Shown here in pieces: positions 49,473-57,395 of a DNA stretch of 64,000 nt; positions within the stretch are counted from its first letter, which is position 1, and the number at the start of each line of letters is the position of its first letter. Under the pieces are notes generated by a model that ran no database searches, was not told where the DNA came from, and worked only from the letters and a program-made list of their open reading frames with translations. The position numbers were made by a program, and so were the translations under genes. This DNA comes from Pseudomonas sp. MWU13-2105 (GTDB taxonomy: Bacteria; Pseudomonadota; Gammaproteobacteria; Pseudomonadales; Pseudomonadaceae), in contig NZ_JALLIY010000001.1 in the NCBI RefSeq assembly GCF_023242315.1, positions 310,001 to 374,000 on the forward strand. Direction: 5' to 3'.

Positions 49473-49560
49473 CTGCAGGCGCTGGCTTGCCAGCGATGGG
49501 CCCTCGAGCCTTGCATCTGTCTTGCGGACGCCATCGCCGGCAAGCCGGCTCCCACGCAGG
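49473..49560. repeat. Facing REP pair
   Basis: GCGCTGGCTTGCCAGCGATG and GCCATCGCCGGCAAGCCGGC face each other, just before the truncated DUF6124-type copy. Confidence 0.75.
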
Positions 49561-49588
49561 TTTGTGTTTCAGGCCTGACTGAGCATTG

Positions 49589-49768
49589 TCAGTTCGTGAC
49601 GACGCCAGGTCGCGCATCCAACACCGAATCCACCCAGCGCTGAGCCAACTCGATCAGGTGCACAACCCCCATCGCCACCTGGCGGTTGGAACCGGTCTGG
49701 TTGTCGGCGTGTTCACAGGCCGTGGCCACTGCCGATTGCAGGACGGAGTAGGCGTTGACGAGGGCGTC
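49589..49768 (-). pseudogene. Truncated second copy of the DUF6124-type gene
   Basis: Only the C-terminal half remains: LVNAYSVLQSAVATACEHAD, then VAMGVVHLIELAQRWVDSVL aligns directly with the copy at 44947-45267. The N-terminal half and most of the leader are missing. The open frame to 49876 begins with a TTG inside the promoter region and is not a credible start. The gene seems to have lost the stretch between leader hairpin 1 and mid-gene by deletion. Confidence 0.6.
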
Positions 49769-49821
49769 TTCGCGGCTTCTGCTCTCGGGGAGACGGTAAA
49801 GCGACGAGCTGCTAAACCCGG

Positions 49822-49903
49822 TCACTGAATTGGCAGTAACGAAATCAAGCCTAGCCGCGCAATCAGGCACAAACAAGCGCGCGGGATTTTCTAGGAAATT
49901 TCA
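49822..49903 (-). promoter_or_regulatory. Promoter and first leader hairpin of the second DUF6124-type copy
   Basis: On the minus strand this holds the same 21-base element as at 44644-44664 (here 49883-49903). After 43 bases (42 in copy 1) comes a hairpin TTACTG/CAGTGA (49839-49822). Compared with copy 1 (TCACCG/CGGTGA), one base pair has changed on both sides (C-G to T-A), so pairing is kept. This supports a real RNA structure. Confidence 0.55.
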
Positions 49904-49986
49904 CTCAATGGAAAGCGAGTTGTCTTGCTGGCCGAGCTTGTCCCGAGGCTTTGGGCGCCCGCAAGGCCCCTCGCCGCTTGTCGGAA

Positions 49987-50006
49987 CTGTCATTTCTGAC
50001 AGTAGC
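49987..50006 (+). promoter_or_regulatory. Tc-box copy 4, upstream of a 21-codon mini-ORF
   Basis: CTGTCATTTCTGACAGTAGC, identical over 20 bases to the copies before the TcB remnant and the TccC-like gene. It faces right, 114 bases (from the dyad end) before the mini-ORF at 50117. Confidence 0.75.
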
Positions 50007-50116
50007 GACGAGGCTTGGCTTGGGATCAGGCTTGGAGCGCCTGGAAAGGGAATTTCGTGGTTTTTCAGGTCAACCCTGAGCGAACGACTCGATACGACCT
50101 CGAAAGGAGAGCTGAA

Positions 50117-50182
50117 ATGAGCACCCAATTCGATACCAATGAAGAAGAAATCATTACCTGGCTTTGCCTCAGCACCAAGTGA
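50117..50182 (+). CDS. Mini-ORF of 21 codons with strong ribosome-binding site
   Basis: ATG at 50117 is preceded by AGGAGA at ideal spacing, and the frame (MSTQFDTNE to WLCLSTK) ends at TGA 50180-50182. It lies downstream of a Tc-box. It may be a real short peptide, or the first codons of a third toxin-locus gene whose body has been deleted, which would fit the decay of the other Tc genes. No similarity is recognised. Confidence 0.4.
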   Translation: MSTQFDTNEEEIITWLCLSTK

Positions 50183-50188
50183 GACCAA

Positions 50189-51049
50189 CTACTCCCCCAC
50201 CGCCTTAACAATCACCGTACACGTAATCCCCGCCGCCAGCAGCACCCCGTCCGGCACCTGATCGATATGAATCCGCACCGGCACCCGCTGGGCCAGGCGC
50301 ACCCAGTTGAAGGTCGGGTTCACATCGGCGATCAGTTCACGACTCTCCGGGTTATCACGGTCGTAGATCCCCCGCGAGATACTCTCCACATGCCCCTTGA
50401 GCACCTGCCCGCTCATCAGTTGCATATCCGCCGGATCACCCACCTTCAAATGCGGCAGCTTGGTCTCTTCAAAGAAGCCATAGACCCAGAACGAGTTCAT
50501 ATCGACCACCGCCATCTTCGCCTCGCCGATCCGCGCATAGTCGCCGCGATGCACATTGAGGTTGGTGACATAACCGTCCACTGCCGCCCGCACTTCGGTG
50601 CGCGCCAGGTTCAACTGCGCAGCCTCCAGCTGTGCCTGGGCCTGCTGGTAATCAGCCAGGGCCGCATCCGCGGTGTTGCTGGCGTCATCACGGCTTTCCT
50701 TGGAGATCACCAGGTTATCCAGGTCCGCACGGCGATGGGCATTGAGCTTGCGCATCTCCCAGGTCGCCTTGCGCGAGTCCACCAGCGACTGCGCCTGCTT
50801 GACCGCAATACGGTAGTGCTCGGGGTCGATGCGCATCAGCAGGTCGCCCTTCTTCACTACTTGGTTATCGCGCACCGGCACCTCCACCACTTCACCGGTG
50901 ACGTCCGCCGCGACATTGATGATGTCGGCGCGCACCCGGCCGTCGCGGGTCCAGGGGGTTTCCATGTACTGCACCCAGAGGAACCGGCCGATGCAGATCG
51001 CAAGGGCCAGGACCAGCAAGGTGGCGATCAGGCTGAACAGCTTTTTCAT
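50189..51049 (-). CDS. Efflux membrane-fusion protein (HlyD/AaeA type)
   Basis: The 286-residue protein has one N-terminal membrane helix (FSLIATLLVLALAICIGRFLW), then the lipoyl half-motifs (VAADVTGEVVEVPVRDNQVVKKGDLLMRID and VRAAVDGYVTNLNVHRGDYARIG) around a coiled coil (residues 75-145). It forms the periplasmic adaptor of an AaeAB-type pump for aromatic or hydroxy acids. It is the last gene of a four-gene operon with the NodT-type channel, FUSC protein and DUF1656 protein. Confidence 0.9.
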   Translation of the reverse strand: MKKLFSLIATLLVLALAICIGRFLWVQYMETPWTRDGRVRADIINVAADVTGEVVEVPVRDNQVVKKGDLLMRIDPEHYRIAVKQAQSLVDSRKATWEMRKLNAHRRADLDNLVISKESRDDASNTADAALADYQQAQAQLEAAQLNLARTEVRAAVDGYVTNLNVHRGDYARIGEAKMAVVDMNSFWVYGFFEETKLPHLKVGDPADMQLMSGQVLKGHVESISRGIYDRDNPESRELIADVNPTFNWVRLAQRVPVRIHIDQVPDGVLLAAGITCTVIVKAVGE

Positions 51050-51059
51050 CAGGTCGTTC

Positions 51060-51260
51060 TCAACGGTAGACAGTGAGCGCCAAGGCGCCGAACAAGCAGC
51101 AGAACAGGCTCAGGCGCAGCAGCGCCGGGTGCCAGAAGAAGCGGTACAGGTCATGGCTGGCGATAAAGCGGTCCAGCGCCCAGCCCAACCCCGCCGCGAT
51201 CAGGAACATCAAGGTCATGGTCGGCATGTACACACCATGGAAGGCCACTTCACGGGGCAT
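51060..51260 (-). CDS. DUF1656 membrane protein (AaeX type)
   Basis: This 66-residue protein (MPREVAFHGVYMPTMTLMFLIAAGLGWALDRF) has two hydrophobic helices and is the AaeX/DUF1656 small partner found between the adaptor and transporter genes of AaeXAB-type systems. Its ATG (51260) overlaps the end of the FUSC gene by 11 bases. The longer frame is a shadow of that gene. Confidence 0.85.
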   Translation of the reverse strand: MPREVAFHGVYMPTMTLMFLIAAGLGWALDRFIASHDLYRFFWHPALLRLSLFCCLFGALALTVYR

Positions 51261-53436
51261 GGGGATTTCCTTGTGGACGGCCCAGGTCGGCCAGCGGTGA
51301 TTGCGGGTCCAGCAACGAGGTGCGGATAAAGTGCAGGTAGCTTTGCACCCGGCGCAGGGCCGAGGTGTCGAAGTGCCGGGCAAAGGGTTCGTCGGTGGCC
51401 TGGACCCGGCTGATGGCATGGTCCACCGCCACCAGCCCACGCTCCAGGTTGCTCGCGTTGGGCTGGATGAACAGGCGCACCAGCGCCCGGCCCATGACCC
51501 GGATCGACTGGCGCCACGGCTGCGATTCGGCATACGCCGGGTGCACCGGCAAGATCGCCTGTTCCTTGCGCAGCTCGATAATCGCGTGGCCGACTTCCAG
51601 CACCACGAACATCCAGCGCAACAACTGGCTCTGCACTTTCGGTTGCCCGGCGGCCAGGCCGTAGGCCTGGTGCAGCAGGTCGCGGGTGCCGCTTTCGAAG
51701 GTCGAACCGAGGCCCTTGAGCTTGCCGCTGATGGCGAACACCACCTGTTCGCGCAGGTCCTGTTCCAGGCGCCGCCACAGCCAGCGGCTGTTGGGCGGCA
51801 GGATGATCGCCCCGGCCGCCGCGCAGACCAGCATGCCTAGGACCATGCCGATGTAGTCGTTGATAAAGCTGTAGGGGTTGTAGATGGTCAGGTTGTCCGG
51901 CACCGAACCGATACTGAAGAAGATCAACAGGCCCAGGCCGATACCGGCATACCGCGGCCGCGAAGCGAGAAAGGCACCGAGCACGATCACCGGCGCGAGC
52001 ATCAGGCAGAGCAGCGGGAAGCCGTCGATCCGGGGAAACACGAAGAACATCTCGACAAAGCCGATCACCGCGCCGAGCAGGGTGCCGCAGGCCATCTGGA
52101 AGGCCATGCGCTTGGGGTTCGGGGTGGCGGCGGAAAGCCCCACGGTGGCGGCCGAGACCAGGGTCATGGTCACCCCGCTCGGCCAGGCGGTCGCCACCCA
52201 ATAGCTGCCGAGCACGATCAGGATGAACGCGGCGCGAATCCCCGAGGCCGAGGCGGCGAACCAGTTGGTTTTCGGCACATAGGGCTCGTCCCACTGTTCG
52301 CGTTCGTGGTGGTGATCGGCCAGGGACGCATGGGTCAAAGCGTAGCTGTGCAGTTCCTCGACAAAGCGATAGAGCAGCTCGTAGGCGGTGTGAAAATCCA
52401 GCAGGTCGGCTTCGCTCGGCTCACTTTCCTGGAAACTCGCCCGCAGGCTACGCACCCGCTCCGGCAGGCCCTGTTTGTAATCGGCCAGGCGGATCGCCAG
52501 GCGCTGCGCGTCGGCGTCGGTCAGGGCCCGCCCGGCAAAGTCGTCGAGCAGTTCGCCGAGGCTCGGAAAACCCGGTTCGATGGCCGCCAGCACCTCGACC
52601 CGGCCCCGGCTGCGCAGGCGCTCAAGTAACTGGTGCAAGGCGTTGAAGCGGGTGGTCAAGGTCATGAATTCGCTGTTCAGGCGGTTCAGCCGACCATTGC
52701 GCCGACGCATGTGCGGGTCTTCGAACACGGTGACGCTGCGCAACCCTTCAAGGCCCACCGCCTGGGCGATAAAGCCGACGTTGGCGGCCTCGAAGGCGGT
52801 CTGCGGGTGGCTGCCACGCAGGCCGGTACTGACAAACCCGGCGAACACCCCGAAACGCTGGTAGAGCGCATTACGCATGGCGGCGCTGGAGGTTTGCGGC
52901 AGGATCGCGGCACTGATCAGGGTCGAACAGAGAATCCCCAGGGAGATTTCCAGTACCCGCCACACCGCCGCCATAAACGCCCCTTCCGGGTGGGCCAGGG
53001 CCGGCAGGCCGACCATCGCGGCGGTGTAGCCGGCGAGCACGAAGCCGTAGGCGCGAAAGTTGCGGTTGCGTTGCGCGCCGGCCGAGCAGAGGCCGACCCA
53101 GATCGCCAATGCGCCGAGGAACAGTTCGGTGTACTGGGCGAACAGGGCGATCAGCGCCACCATCACCGCGGAACCGGCCAGGGTACCGAGGAAGCGGTAG
53201 AAGCTCTTGGCGAACACGTGGCCGCTCTGCGGCTGCATGACGATAAACACGGTGATCATCGCCGTACGCGGCTGCGGCAACTCCAGGCGCATGGCCAGCC
53301 ACAGGGTGAGGAACGCGGCGGCCAGGACCTTGAAGATATAGATCCAGGTCACGCCGTCGCTACGGGCCCAGTCGAAGAAACCACGACGCCATTCCAGGGA
53401 GTACAGCCAGCGCACCGGGGCGGGCAAGGGAGTCAT
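51250..53436 (-). CDS. FUSC-family efflux transporter (AaeB type)
   Basis: The 728-residue inner-membrane protein has two blocks of about five to six helices (residues ~25-200 and ~375-530), separated by a large cytoplasmic domain, as in AaeB (p-hydroxybenzoate efflux) and related fusaric-acid resistance proteins. The start at 53436 (MTPLPAPVRWLYSLEWRRGFF) is preferred; the upstream extension overlaps the channel gene. The substrate in this strain is not known. Confidence 0.9.
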   Translation of the reverse strand: MTPLPAPVRWLYSLEWRRGFFDWARSDGVTWIYIFKVLAAAFLTLWLAMRLELPQPRTAMITVFIVMQPQSGHVFAKSFYRFLGTLAGSAVMVALIALFAQYTELFLGALAIWVGLCSAGAQRNRNFRAYGFVLAGYTAAMVGLPALAHPEGAFMAAVWRVLEISLGILCSTLISAAILPQTSSAAMRNALYQRFGVFAGFVSTGLRGSHPQTAFEAANVGFIAQAVGLEGLRSVTVFEDPHMRRRNGRLNRLNSEFMTLTTRFNALHQLLERLRSRGRVEVLAAIEPGFPSLGELLDDFAGRALTDADAQRLAIRLADYKQGLPERVRSLRASFQESEPSEADLLDFHTAYELLYRFVEELHSYALTHASLADHHHEREQWDEPYVPKTNWFAASASGIRAAFILIVLGSYWVATAWPSGVTMTLVSAATVGLSAATPNPKRMAFQMACGTLLGAVIGFVEMFFVFPRIDGFPLLCLMLAPVIVLGAFLASRPRYAGIGLGLLIFFSIGSVPDNLTIYNPYSFINDYIGMVLGMLVCAAAGAIILPPNSRWLWRRLEQDLREQVVFAISGKLKGLGSTFESGTRDLLHQAYGLAAGQPKVQSQLLRWMFVVLEVGHAIIELRKEQAILPVHPAYAESQPWRQSIRVMGRALVRLFIQPNASNLERGLVAVDHAISRVQATDEPFARHFDTSALRRVQSYLHFIRTSLLDPQSPLADLGRPQGNPHAP

Positions 53437-53446
53437 GACGCGGTTC

Positions 53447-54958
53447 TCAGTGATCGAAGGCGGCCAGCACGGCCGGGGGTTTGTTCGCCAGGGTACGGCT
53501 CTCGGCCGGTACGTCGTTGCCCGCGCCCAGCCCGCCACCCAGTTCGGTGACCAGTTCGGCATGGGCACTCAGGCGCGCGGCCTGGACCTGCTGCTCGATC
53601 TGCTGCTGGTGAAACAGCAGGGTCTGGGCATTGAGCACATTGAGGTAGTCGGTCAGGCCACGCTGATAGGCGATCATCGCGATGTCGTAGGTTTTCTGCG
53701 CCGAGGCCACGGACTCGGCGGCGAACACCTGCTGTTTGTCCAGCGACTCGCGGCGGATCAACTGGTCGGAAATGCCCTTGAGGGCATTGACCAGGGTCTG
53801 GTTGTACTTCGCCACGGCGAGGTCATAACCGGCCGCCGCTTCGCCCAGTTCAGCGCGCAGGCGACCGCCGTCGAAGATCGGCAGGGACAGTGCCGGGCCG
53901 ACGCCGTAGTTGAATTTCTTGCCGGTGAGAAACTCCAGCAGGCCGCCGCCGGTGGCCATGTAGCCGAGGTTGCCGACCAGGTCGACATTGGGATAGAAAC
54001 CGGCATGGGCGACATCGATGCCCCGGGCCTGGGCCGCCACTTGCCAGCGGCTGGCGACCACGTCCGGGCGCTGGCCGAGCAGTTGCGCAGGCAGTGCCGA
54101 AGGCAGTTTCAAGGCCGTGTGCAGGGACAGCGCCGGTCGTTGCAGGCGCGCGCCCTCGCCCGGGCCGACGCCGGCCAGGGCCGCCAGCTGGTTGCGGCTC
54201 AGGGCGATCTCCTCGTCCAGCGCGTCGATCTGGCGATGGGTTTCCGGCAGCGGCGTCTCGGCCTGGCTGACTTCGAAATGGGTGCCGAGGCCGCCGTTCA
54301 GGCGTTTTTGCGCCAGATCGAGAATCTGCATCTGCTGCTTGAGGGTGGCTTCGACGATATCGCGCTCGGCGTAATGCAAGGACAGCTGGATATAGGCGCG
54401 CACAATGCTGTTCTGCAATTCGAGGCGGGCCTGGCGCGCTTCGGCGACGCTCATATGCGCCAGGTCGACAGCCCGTTCGCTGGCGTTGCTTTCGCGGCCC
54501 CAGAGGTCCAGGGAATAGCTCAGGCCGAGCCCGGCGTTATTGTCCCAGGTGGTGCTACCCGCCAGTTCGCCAGGGCCGTAGAACTGGTCGTTGGCCCAGT
54601 TGTGCCGTTTGAGCGCGGCGTCACCCTTGATCTGCACGGACTCGGCCGACTCGGCCAGCCCCGCCAGGGCCCGGGCCTGGCGCACCCGGGCGGCGGCCAT
54701 GGCCAGGCTCGGGCTGCCCTGCACGGCGCGCTCGATCCACTGGTCGAGCTGACGGTCGCCATAGGCCTGCCACCATTGGGCGACGGGCCAGTGGGCGTCG
54801 CGCTCGGCACCGCGGATCGCTTCATCGGTGAGCAGGGTGTTGGCCGCGAGGGTCTGACCTTGCGGGGCAATACCTCCGGTTCCGATGCAGCCGCTGATAG
54901 CCAAGGATAAAGCCCAAACACTGAGAGTCTTCAGCTCTCTGCTGATGCGACGCGGCAC
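53447..54958 (-). CDS. Outer-membrane efflux lipoprotein (NodT type)
   Basis: The 503-residue protein has a lipobox (LSLAISGC, Cys24) and the duplicated outer-membrane factor pattern: WWQAYGDRQLDQWIERAVQGSPSLAMAAARVRQARAL in the first half, RPDVVASRWQVAAQARGIDVAHAGFYPNVDL in the second. It is the TolC-like exit channel. It leads the operon, 10 bases before the FUSC gene, so the strain carries a complete tripartite pump. Confidence 0.92.
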   Translation of the reverse strand: MPRRISRELKTLSVWALSLAISGCIGTGGIAPQGQTLAANTLLTDEAIRGAERDAHWPVAQWWQAYGDRQLDQWIERAVQGSPSLAMAAARVRQARALAGLAESAESVQIKGDAALKRHNWANDQFYGPGELAGSTTWDNNAGLGLSYSLDLWGRESNASERAVDLAHMSVAEARQARLELQNSIVRAYIQLSLHYAERDIVEATLKQQMQILDLAQKRLNGGLGTHFEVSQAETPLPETHRQIDALDEEIALSRNQLAALAGVGPGEGARLQRPALSLHTALKLPSALPAQLLGQRPDVVASRWQVAAQARGIDVAHAGFYPNVDLVGNLGYMATGGGLLEFLTGKKFNYGVGPALSLPIFDGGRLRAELGEAAAGYDLAVAKYNQTLVNALKGISDQLIRRESLDKQQVFAAESVASAQKTYDIAMIAYQRGLTDYLNVLNAQTLLFHQQQIEQQVQAARLSAHAELVTELGGGLGAGNDVPAESRTLANKPPAVLAAFDH

Positions 54959-55028
54959 TGCTGCAAATTCCTGGGGTGGGGAAAAAAGCGGTTTCCTGTG
55001 GGCACGGTGTTGGGCATGACACCACTCC

Positions 55029-55112
55029 GTAGGAGCCGGCTTGCCGGCGATAGCGTCCGCAAGGTCGGTGCGAGGCTCACGGGCCTCATCGCCGGCAAGC
55101 CGGCTCCTACAG
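55029..55112. repeat. Facing REP pair
   Basis: GTAGGAGCCGGCTTGCCGGC and its exact inverse face each other in the divergent promoter region between the efflux operon and its LysR gene. Confidence 0.85.
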
Positions 55113-55297
55113 GGTTACGGGGTGTTCTTGAGAGCGGAGGTGCACACAGGTCGGGGCAATTCTAGAGGGCGGCCTGTCAGGCGATAAGATGGCCTTTCTG
55201 TGAAGCTTTGTTACCGTAAACGCGATAATCCCTTGGTCGTATGCCCAGCACCCCGTTACTTCGTGTCACAATTTACCGTCACCCCAGAGAGCACTCC

Positions 55298-56254
55298 ATG
55301 GACACTTTGCAAAATATGCGCGCTTTCAGTTGCGTGGCCGAAGCCGGCAGCTTCACCGCCGCCGCCGTGCAGCTGGACACCACGACGGCCAACGTCTCGC
55401 GCGCGGTCTCGGCTCTTGAGGCCCACCTGCAAACCCGCCTGCTCAACCGCACCACCCGGCGCATCGCCCTGACCGAGGCCGGCAAGCGTTACCTGCTGCG
55501 CTGCGGGCAGATCCTGGCCTATGTCGAGGAGGCCGAAGCCGAGGCCAGCGACGCCCATGCGCGCCCGGCCGGGCAGTTGAAGGTGCACTCGATGACCGGG
55601 GTCGGCCAGCATTTCGTCATCGATGCCATTGCTCGCTACCGCAAGACCCACCCTGACGTGACCTTCGACCTGACCCTGGCTAACCGCGTGCCGGACCTGC
55701 TCGACGAGGGTTATGACGTGTCCATCGTGCTGGCCAGCGAGTTGCCGGACTCGGGGTTTGTCTCGCAGCGCCTGGGGATCACCTACAGCATCGTCTGTGC
55801 CTCGCCGGCCTATGTGAAAGCCAACGGTGGCGCGCAGCGGCCCAGCGACCTGCTCAACCATGCCTGCCTGCGCCTGGTGAGCCCGGTGATCGCCCTGGAC
55901 CGCTGGGCCTTCGATGGCCCGGATGGCCAGGAGGCAGTGAACATCGCCACCTCGCCGTTCCTGGTCAACTCCGCCGATGCGATGAAGGCGGCGATCATCA
56001 GCGGCATGGGCGTCGGCGTGTTGCCGGTGTATGCGGCCATCGAAGGGCTGCGCAACGGCAGTTTGGTGCGGATGATGCCCAGCTACCGCTCGCAGGAGCT
56101 GAACGTGTATGCGATCTACCCGTCGCGCCAGTACCTGGATGCCAAGATCAAGACCTGGGTCGAGCACCTGCGCGGTACCTTGCCGGAAATCCTTGCGGGC
56201 CATCAGGCCGAATTGGCGGCGTATGAGCTGAAAAGCGTGCGTATCGCCAACTGA
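55298..56254 (+). CDS. LysR-family regulator of the efflux operon (AaeR-like)
   Basis: The 318-residue protein has the LysR helix-turn-helix (MDTLQNMRAFSCVAEAGSFTAAAVQLDTTTANVSRAVSALEAHLQTRLLNRTTRRIALT) and a C-terminal effector-binding domain of the CrgA/AaeR type. It is transcribed away from the AaeXAB-like operon, the arrangement seen in E. coli, where AaeR responds to aromatic acids. ATG 55298 is chosen; the in-frame codon at 55241 adds 19 residues without similarity. Confidence 0.9.
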   Translation: MDTLQNMRAFSCVAEAGSFTAAAVQLDTTTANVSRAVSALEAHLQTRLLNRTTRRIALTEAGKRYLLRCGQILAYVEEAEAEASDAHARPAGQLKVHSMTGVGQHFVIDAIARYRKTHPDVTFDLTLANRVPDLLDEGYDVSIVLASELPDSGFVSQRLGITYSIVCASPAYVKANGGAQRPSDLLNHACLRLVSPVIALDRWAFDGPDGQEAVNIATSPFLVNSADAMKAAIISGMGVGVLPVYAAIEGLRNGSLVRMMPSYRSQELNVYAIYPSRQYLDAKIKTWVEHLRGTLPEILAGHQAELAAYELKSVRIAN

Positions 56255-56275
56255 GCTCATCAGCACCAGCCAGGC

Positions 56276-56306
56276 CGCCATCGCCGGCAAGCCAGCTCCC
56301 ACAGGG
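56276..56306. repeat. Single REP copy
   Basis: GCCGCCATCGCCGGCAAGCC followed by AGCTCCCACAGGG, in the 143-base gap between the LysR gene and the reductase gene. Confidence 0.65.
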
Positions 56307-56397
56307 GTTTGTGACTCCACGGAAGTACAATCCGGCGCACAACTCCGGCGAAAAATGATAGCGTGCTTGGCATTCCCGCCGTTCGATGAGCCCTGCG

Positions 56398-57372
56398 ATG
56401 AAAAAAACCGTACTCGCCTTCAGCCGCGTCACCCCTGCCATGGTCGAACAACTGCGCCAGGATTTCGAGGTGATAGTCCCGGATCCCAAGCTCGGTGATC
56501 TCAACACCCAGTTCGACGAAGCCCTGCCCCACGCCCACGGCCTGATCGGCGTCGGTCGCAAGCTTGGCCGCGCCCAGTTGGAAAACGCCGGCAAGCTCGA
56601 AGTGGTCTCCAGCGTCTCGGTCGGCTACGACAACTACGACGTGGCCTATTTCAACGAACGCGGGATCATGCTCACCAACACCCCCGACGTGCTCACCGAA
56701 AGCACCGCCGACCTCGGCTTCGCCCTGCTCATGAGCAGCGCCCGCCGCGTCGCCGAGCTCGACGCCTGGACCAAGGCCGGGGAGTGGAAGGCCAGCGTCG
56801 GCCCGGCGCTGTTCGGCGGCGATGTGCACGGCAAGACCCTGGGCATCGTCGGCATGGGTAATATCGGCGCGGCCGTGGCCCGGCGTGGCCATCTCGGCTT
56901 CAACATGCCGATTCTCTACAGCGGCAACAGCCGCAAGCCGGAACTCGAACAGCAACTCGGCGCGCAGTTGCGCAGTCTCGACGCGCTGCTCGCCGAAGCC
57001 GACTTCGTGGTGCTGGTGGTGCCCTTGAGCGACAAGACCCGCCACCTGATCAGCCAGCGCGAACTGGGCCTGATGAAGTCGGACGCGATCCTGATCAATA
57101 TCTCCCGTGGCCCGGTGGTGGACGAACCGGCGCTGATCCAGGCCCTGCAAAACGGTACCATCCGTGGCGCCGGGCTGGACGTCTATGAGAAGGAACCGCT
57201 GGCCGAGTCGCCGTTGTTCCAACTGAAGAACGCCGTGACCCTGCCGCATATCGGCTCGGCCACCCACGAAACCCGTGAAGCCATGGCCAATCGGGCGCTG
57301 GCCAACCTGCGCAGCGCCTTGCTCGGCGAGCGACCACGCGACCTGGTCAATCCGCAGGTCTGGAAAGGCTGA
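56398..57372 (+). CDS. D-2-hydroxyacid dehydrogenase (2-ketogluconate/glyoxylate reductase type)
   Basis: The 324-residue enzyme has the nucleotide motif GIVGMGNIGAAVA (residues 148-160), the catalytic arginine in INISRGPVVDE, the glutamate in DVYEKEPL and the histidine in LPHIGSAT. It is closest in pattern to GhrB/TkrA, which reduce 2-ketogluconate, glyoxylate or hydroxypyruvate with NADPH. ATG 56398 (MKKTVLAFSR) is preferred to 56386. No operon partner is evident. Confidence 0.88.
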   Translation: MKKTVLAFSRVTPAMVEQLRQDFEVIVPDPKLGDLNTQFDEALPHAHGLIGVGRKLGRAQLENAGKLEVVSSVSVGYDNYDVAYFNERGIMLTNTPDVLTESTADLGFALLMSSARRVAELDAWTKAGEWKASVGPALFGGDVHGKTLGIVGMGNIGAAVARRGHLGFNMPILYSGNSRKPELEQQLGAQLRSLDALLAEADFVVLVVPLSDKTRHLISQRELGLMKSDAILINISRGPVVDEPALIQALQNGTIRGAGLDVYEKEPLAESPLFQLKNAVTLPHIGSATHETREAMANRALANLRSALLGERPRDLVNPQVWKG

Positions 57373-57395
57373 GCCGCCGGATCGGGCCCACGGCG

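Noticed and set aside
49769..49876. TTG-initiated extension of the second DUF6124-type copy
   Set aside because: It translates promoter and hairpin sequence and has no similarity to the N-terminus of the intact copy.
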